Made by a program: the position numbers and the translations under genes. A DNA stretch of 64,000 bases from Paramacrobiotus metropolitanus. Taxonomy: Eukaryota; Tardigrada; Eutardigrada; Parachela; Macrobiotidae. Where the stretch lies: assembly GCF_019649055.1 (NCBI RefSeq), contig NW_026570236.1:1426001-1490000 (forward strand), given 5' to 3'. Shown here piece after piece: positions 59,101 through 64,000 of this stretch (within the stretch, counting starts at the first letter, position 1; each line of letters starts with the position of its first letter). The notes beneath the pieces are model-generated. The model did not search any database. It saw nothing but the letters and a program-made list of their open reading frames with translations, and was not told the DNA's origin.

Positions 59101-59382
59101 GTCATAGATTTCTCGAAACAGATGTGGAGCAGTATGATTTACGCTGTCTGCACCCCAGTCAGTGCAATCACGATATGTAGAATCAGCAATCATGGTCTGC
59201 TGGAAGTGTAGATTGGGATACACTGTCTTGATTCGCTCGAATGACAGATCAAATGCCGGTCCCAAATAAGGCAGTGATCCCAGCATTGTCGGGTACAGTA
59301 TCGTTAAAGTGAAGACCTTAATGTAGACATCAGGGCACGGAAGAGAAAAATTTCCAGATTCCACAATCTCGGAACTGCTCAT
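53111..59382 (-). CDS. Receptor-type guanylate cyclase with altered active site (gene F)
   Basis: Closest paralogue of gene E, same orientation and exon order. ATG 59382 is the first Met with homology to E; the frame is open to 59481 without a signal peptide, so an upstream exon is likely. Ligand domain: LYPTMLGSLPYLGPAFDLSF, GCDDMVQILPVLTELN, NKILTPTWIGMTANSF then FNWHTLGFLVDKS, YFFFGESGEFRQIL, the exon near 57.8 kb, YVIGTPFRLSTAPGYLSW, exons near 57.2 and 57.0 kb, 55.93-56.09 kb (ELRISGNVEIWSSGRKLAKR), WPPPNEPRCGFRGDNPKC. Membrane span about 55.5-55.59 kb (AAASAVVLLCIVSVIVIRY). Kinase-homology 54.4-55.28 kb (NLCRFIGFTII, HGHLTIHCCLIDKHF). Coiled coil LDRQVATRTLQLLDERRRCD. Cyclase MFT-EIGGF, KVETIKDSYL, VPRYCL, FGDTINTASRI; TGA at 53111. 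The first metal Asp is Glu (53883-53885) and IGD is IKD, as in E. Two inverted-repeat elements lie in its introns. Confidence 0.82.
56213..56809. mobile_element. Foldback element with internal subrepeats, in an intron of gene F
   Basis: The left end has repeated CTATAGGCACCCCTTTT-type units (56213-56340) and the right end their reverse complements AAAAGGGGTGCCTATAG (about 56690-56809). The roughly 350-bp centre is unique. Such arrays at both ends are typical of foldback elements. No coding capacity. Target duplication not resolved. Confidence 0.7.
57550..57691. mobile_element. Small TIR MITE with TA target duplication, in an intron of gene F
   Basis: TIR CTGTAGCCGCCCGCACAAGT(TGC) at 57550-57572 and its exact reverse complement at 57669-57691; TA flanks both ends. 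About 142 bp in all. TA duplication suggests Tc1/mariner mobilisation. Confidence 0.8.
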
Positions 59383-60160
59383 GTTCGCCACAAAAGGCCT
59401 AGAATGCCAGCTGGAATATCTACACTCAAAGGACCAGCAAGGCGGATGGGTGTGGCGGAGTGTATGCGCATGCCATCTCATACGAATATTTACCGCTGTG
59501 CAAAACTGACTTGCACTAAAACTCCCTAGGATGGGGGAGTAAAGTTGGTCGCATAATAAGTAAATAATGACATTCCAGTAAGTTTATCAAAATAGCTCGT
59601 TAATTTTCGTACATTTCCGGGCGTCATGCTGATGACATTAAAAAGTCACAAGATCCTGTTAGTAAATTGACATCCAGTAATTACATAGGCTTTACAAACG
59701 TTACAACATCTCCCTGGTTTTTAGTAGTTTTTTCGGCCCGGTGCAACACCTCGATGAATAAATGCGAAACTAAAGAGCACTGAGAAAAGGTGTGCATTTG
59801 TTTAAATAGCGGTACTGGTACGCGATTCCTGAGGTGACAACACGAGAAGATGTTGTGCTTAGAGCGTGCAACATATTTTCTTGACACCGTTATACGATAC
59901 CCCTGTGTGTACATTATCTAAAAATTTGAAATACTGAGTCGGGAAAGTGATGCAACATGAACGGTAACAAGATTTTGTGGTGTTTGCTTAAGATTCCTTT
60001 ATTCAGCATAATATTCCAACTGACTGATTGCTAATTGACCAATACCGGCTTATTTAATTAGGCATATGCACGCGAGTTTTTCACCAGCTACGAGATAAAC
60101 ACTGAAATGTAATCATTTAGCCATTTAAACATATGCAAACAGCAAGGTCGAGTTTACCGC
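59383..60160. other. Intergenic, 5' side of gene F
   Basis: Should include the missing first exon or promoter of gene F. No signal-peptide exon could be picked with confidence. Confidence 0.35.
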
Positions 60161-61192
60161 TTAGAACCTGTATAAACGCTTACGTAAGCGGTGCAACGGT
60201 GAGCATTTGCAGAATATCTTTTGAGCCTCATGTCTCCATGCCGGCAACGCCAGCAACAGAAGCACAGGATCGATAATCGATTGGCAGTCATAGAGCGCGA
60301 CGACGATAATATCCTGAACGTCCCGATCATAATGACCCAGCGGTCTCATTATGGCGAAAAACGCTACATATGGTCCCCAACACAGCAGTGCACTCAAGGC
60401 AAAAATTAGCAATAAGACGGATGTCTGACGGTCGGCTGCTGTAAAGCGCCTACTGGATGATACAAAGTTGACTTTACCGAATTTTTTTTGACTAATGAAC
60501 TCAGCTCTCCAGGAGGTGTTAGCTTTCCGCTTCCAAATAATAACCGGAAGCGACAGAACTACCGTGATGAAAGATATTAAAAGGACAGCCTCGTTAATGG
60601 TTTCCAAAACAACGCCGCTTACTGAATCACTATGTCCTTGCATAAAACACTGCCAAAGTTGTTGTGGATGGCGTACATTAGTGTATACGATGGCACTGGG
60701 AATGGCGATTAAGTGGGTCGACAGCCATATTGCTCCTGTTGCCAAATAGGCAGCATTAAATGTATGAAAGTTCCGGAAGGAAACTGGCGCAATTAAGGCA
60801 AACATTCGGTTGACTGCGATATAAGCATGTGTGGTCAGTTGAATCATGGAGAAGTCAAACACTCCATAGACCAGGAATGTGCAACCGGACAAACCTAACC
60901 ACCATGTCGGCTGTACTTGGAAGAGGGTCATTAATGGGCCCTTTGCGCTTTGTGCCATGATGTTGGATACCAGAAGACCGACAAAGTAGACGTCGAAGGA
61001 TGTCCACAACCTTTGGCGAAGGAGAAAAACAACCAGCAACGCGCTGTTACCAACACACGCGGTGATGCATATCGCCCCCGTTACAAGTGTCAAGCGCAAC
61101 TTCGTTTCAAGAAAATCGGGAAAGGCGGGATAAGTCACATTGCTTAAGGATGAACTGGTGGTGTAAAGTACAATCAAACTGATGTTAATCAT
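60161..61192 (-). CDS. Rhodopsin-class G-protein-coupled receptor 1
   Basis: Single exon, 343 residues from ATG 61192; the frame is open further upstream but without another ATG. Extracellular start with N-glycosylation site (SNVT). Seven hydrophobic spans: LVTGAICITACVGNSALLVV (TM1 with GN), DVYFVGLLVSNIMAQSA (TM2), a TM3 segment ending AYIAVNRMFALIAP, then LATGAIWLSTHLIAIPSAIV, VLLISFITVVLSLPVIIW, LLLIFALSALLCWGPYVAFF (TM6 with CWGPY) and a TM7 ending SIIDPVLLLL. Cys in TM3 (LSGCTFLVYG) and ECL2 (WQCFMQG) can form the usual disulphide. DRY is replaced by NRM and NPxxY by DPVLL. Ligand unknown. Many basic residues in the short tail. Confidence 0.88.
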   Translation of the reverse strand: MINISLIVLYTTSSSLSNVTYPAFPDFLETKLRLTLVTGAICITACVGNSALLVVFLLRQRLWTSFDVYFVGLLVSNIMAQSAKGPLMTLFQVQPTWWLGLSGCTFLVYGVFDFSMIQLTTHAYIAVNRMFALIAPVSFRNFHTFNAAYLATGAIWLSTHLIAIPSAIVYTNVRHPQQLWQCFMQGHSDSVSGVVLETINEAVLLISFITVVLSLPVIIWKRKANTSWRAEFISQKKFGKVNFVSSSRRFTAADRQTSVLLLIFALSALLCWGPYVAFFAIMRPLGHYDRDVQDIIVVALYDCQSIIDPVLLLLALPAWRHEAQKIFCKCSPLHRLRKRLYRF

Positions 61193-62288
61193 TGTTATTC
61201 TTATTAGAACGCTAAAGTTTAGATTGGCCAAACCTCACAGCTTGTTTCTCTTAAAGTTGAAATGTGTGTACTATGAAGTCGCAGTGTACGTTGAAAGTGC
61301 GAATGACAATTACTGAGGTGGAAGTAACTGAAAGTGCAGGTACAGCATAATTACTGCATTGCCACTAATTATTGGAAATTTCACCTGGTTTCACCTAAAG
61401 GTTACGTTATGATACGCGTAGCACGTAACCTAATGCTGTGATAGGCCCGTAGTAAAGACAGTAAGCTATATCGGTTATATTTGCATTTTGGTTGTGTCAA
61501 CGGTCAACGCTTCCTGTTCAGTTAATTGTGTCAAACTCAAACGCAGTCTGTCACTGCTTCTTGTCAAATTGACGATCCTATCTGCCACTGCCAGCAAACA
61601 ACAGATATGCATGCCGTATCGCATCGCCGTATGACAAAGGAAATAGTGTGGCCACAAACACCACTTGTACAATTATCTGAATTGTCAGTCCATGAAAATT
61701 CTCATAAACCTTGTCCCGGTTGCCAAATAAGTTGCCAAAAGGTGCGTATATGTGAAGGTTTAATTTAAAATTATTAGAAATATGTTGTTAATTTTACACA
61801 TCTAAACGCACCATAAGACTACAATAAAAATTAATTATGAACACTTCATAGCGCAATAAACTATCCTATATGTACGAGAATTTTGTAGCAGCATCGGTTT
61901 TAGAATGAACATGCATGACAGTTGTACACACTTTGCGCGACTTCCAACAAAGCTACACGGTCGAATAAACCTCAAGGTTGTCAACAAAATTGCGAACGTC
62001 ATGTTTGGATGCAGATGGTATCCAGGTTTGTTTGAAAGCGAAGCATTAAGCGTGCTTGATGCCGAAGCTTAGTACTTAATCCCATGCCGCAGTATTAGAT
62101 ATCTGACAGACGGTAAAAGTTGGCTTAAAATGCCGCAAGTGAACCCCCTTGCTGATATCCTGCAACACACTGAACACAGCATGAGCCAACGGAAACAACT
62201 TAAGGGATTTGCGATACTCATATAGCAGTTCTCGATCCAATGTTGAGCTATTCAGTCGGTCCCTATTCCCCCCAAACAACTCTCGGGA
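61193..62288. other. Intergenic between diverging GPCR genes
   Basis: No exon recognised. Both GPCR promoters are expected here. Confidence 0.4.
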
Positions 62289-63445
62289 ATGGTTGACAAC
62301 TTTACTATTCGTGCTCGGAATGCACCAAATACAACCTTGATATCTGAACAATTTGGCTTAAGTCAAATAATTCCATGGTTCACGGTTCTTTCTTGCTGCT
62401 TGAGCGTAATTGCCAACGGCCTGGTGTTACTGTGCTACTTCCGTACCTCCTCCCTGCGTACCGCCTTCAACACCTACATAGTCAACCTAGCCGCAGCCGA
62501 AACACTGTACGGAATCACTGCCCTTCCCTTGACGTTCACTAAGGCCTACTACCTCAGCTGGCCTTACAGTTATTCCTTGTGTACTGTCTTTTTGGTCTTC
62601 TACAATATCATTGGGCCAGGAATCCGGTATGCCAATCTGCTAATGTTGATTAACCGATTATGGGCGATCATCCTGCCGGTATCGTACAGACAGCGGCACA
62701 ACACGCGACTGGCCTTGGTGTTGATCGGATCATCTTGGTTGGCGGTGTCGATAATTCGTTTAGCGATTATTATCCCTGGAAGAATGTTTCCCAACCCTGC
62801 TCTCACTGGAAAGTGTGGTCTGAATATTCGTATTCAGCTGGGAATGGCTATCGCCGCTAGAATGCTGTGCTATGACCTCCCGTGGGTGGCACACCTTATT
62901 GCGTTTCCACCGCTCGCAGTATGGCTGTGTTTAAGACAAAGTCGCAAGTCACGACAACGGTTGAACGCGCATCTGTCCGTAATACACGGCAAGTGGGACC
63001 TATTTAATCACTAATTCAAAACAAATTGAGGGTTACACCACCGCATAAAAAGGAGCAATACCAGGATAAGAGATAGCCTTGCTGATGTCTTGCTGTTGCA
63101 GGTCACTGTCCCACAACTGCTGACCATGCTGATGCCGCCAAAGCGTTCCCGTCAATGCAGAAATCCTCACCCCTGAAGCAGACTAGCAGAAGCACAAGCA
63201 TCTTTATTTATTTAACTGTAAATCTGCTTGTCTGCTGGAGCATCAGTGTTATCTATTTCATTATATCAGACCATACTGGGTACTGGAATGACCTTTACTA
63301 TATGATGCAAGATTTTGTTATTTATGCCAGCCTGTGGGTCAATCCAATGCTGTGTTTTCTTGTCGGAGACGGTTTTCGTCGTGCTTTAATAGAACTTACG
63401 AGGAAATGCCTCACTCTCATTGTCGGTTTAATTTACAACTCCTAA
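62289..63445 (+). CDS. Rhodopsin-class G-protein-coupled receptor 2
   Basis: Two exons, 62289-62978 and 63161-63445, joined phase 0 in the third intracellular loop (..AHLS|KSSPLK..); 324 residues. N-glycosylation sites NFT and NTT near the start. TM1 VLSCCLSVIANGLVLLCYF, TM2 YIVNLAAAETLYGITALPLT, TM3 ending LLMLINRLWAIILPVSYR (INR in place of DRY), TM4 LVLIGSSWLAVSIIRLAIII, TM5 WVAHLIAFPPLAVWLCL, TM6 IYLTVNLLVCWSISVIYFII, TM7 IYASLWVNPMLCFLVGDGFR (NPMLCF for NPxxY). Not a close paralogue of the neighbour. An alternative acceptor at about 63102 would read into a stop, so the 63161 acceptor is preferred. Ligand unknown. Confidence 0.82.
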
Positions 63446-64000
63446 ATTTCATGTACGTATTAAGCAAGTGTTTGCAGTGTTTCGGTAAGGATGAGTTTGT
63501 ACTGTAATAACTATTTAACTATTTTCCATCCAACAGTTTCATGATGATTTTCTGTCGCGCTCAGTCTCTGTACTCGTCCATTTTAATTTATCGCGTTTGA
63601 AAAACTGAGTTTCAAATCTACAGACATTTAATTATGTGCTTATTCGTTTTAAAAAAAAGTGGTTCGCCACACACCAAATCTTAGATGGCAGGTGTTTGCT
63701 GCTGAGCAGCCACGCATCTTTTCGATTTTTAAACATCATGCTCTTGCTCCAGTTTATAGAACGTCATTCTAAAAGCGTTCCCAAAATTGAAAGGCGGCAC
63801 ATGTCTCCTTCTTATTGTTTCCATTTTTGCAAATAAACGGGTGAACAGGCAGCGAATCGGCTGACAGGTGGTTCGTTTTGTGGCCAGCTTGTGCACACAA
63901 TAATAGCGGTACAAATATCTATATGTACTACTCGTACTCTAGTAACCTTGTTTTTACCGCGCATTAGATTGTGGTCTGTTAGATTGTCCTTACCACAGCA
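63446..64000. other. Sequence downstream of GPCR 2
   Basis: AT-rich, no gene recognised up to the window end. Confidence 0.4.

Noticed and set aside
63102-63160. Acceptor at about 63102 for GPCR 2 exon 2
   Set aside because: From a phase-0 donor it reads VTVPQLLTML and then a stop before TM6. The acceptor at 63160/63161 keeps frame into TM6.
1-64000. CRISPR arrays, bacterial operons, ribosome-binding sites, rRNA
   Set aside because: The spliced genes and repeat classes are animal. The tandem repeats lack variable spacers of constant length, and no rRNA-like sequence was noticed.
1-64000. tRNA genes
   Set aside because: No stretch combining convincing A-box, B-box and cloverleaf was found by eye. 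The GGTTCGAACTC near 54820 is inside a cyclase exon. A tRNA-finding program could overturn this.

Overview
This is a stretch of eukaryotic, animal nuclear DNA. Genes are split by many short GT..AG introns (often 50-150 bp), coding strands switch from gene to gene, and the intergenic DNA carries an LTR retrotransposon, several terminal-inverted-repeat (TIR) elements and minisatellites. Two features point to a small-genome ecdysozoan: an expanded family of receptor-type guanylate cyclases and a pair of gustatory-receptor-like proteins. A tardigrade is my best guess, but this is inference and no marker gene proves it. All exon models were read by eye from reading frames, splice sites and comparison between paralogues inside the window.

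Layout. 1-919 (-): first three exons of a receptor guanylate cyclase (gene A), running off the left edge. 1258-2206: mariner-like element. 3.9-4.3 kb: minisatellite. 4785-16774 (-): a second receptor cyclase locus (gene B/C). Its 5' exons (14.05-16.8 kb) and 3' exons (4.8-7.9 kb) are separated by a complete 4.8-kb Gypsy element (8772-13554) sitting in a minisatellite. A nested pair of DNA elements (14188-15824) fills the preceding intron. 17-20 kb: repeats and hairpins. 20011-26052 (+): a complete receptor cyclase (gene D). 28083-29876 (+): SLC22 organic cation/carnitine-type transporter. 31.5-32.2 kb (+): frame-broken immunoglobulin-like gene. 33360-34498 (-): divergent protein kinase. 35611-37338 (+): GT11 alpha-1,2-fucosyltransferase-like enzyme. 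37551-39184 and 39666-41176 (-): two gustatory-receptor-like genes. 42554-43518 (+): secreted YcaC-like isochorismatase-fold hydrolase. 43924-49148 and 53111-59382 (-): tandem receptor cyclases E and F. 60161-61192 (-) and 62289-63445 (+): two rhodopsin-class GPCRs.

How the genes fit together. Most of the window encodes membrane receptors and signalling proteins: five cyclase receptors, two gustatory-like receptors, two GPCRs and a kinase. This fits a chemosensory or peptide-signalling gene cluster grown by tandem duplication. The cyclases share one exon plan: ANF-type ligand domain, one membrane span, kinase-homology domain, coiled coil, cyclase domain. D, E and F have replaced the first metal-binding Asp of the cyclase domain (His in D, Glu in E and F). 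B/C keeps that Asp but has lost the membrane-proximal half of its ligand domain. The cluster therefore seems to be diverging into pseudo-cyclases and decaying copies, with transposon insertion as an active force.
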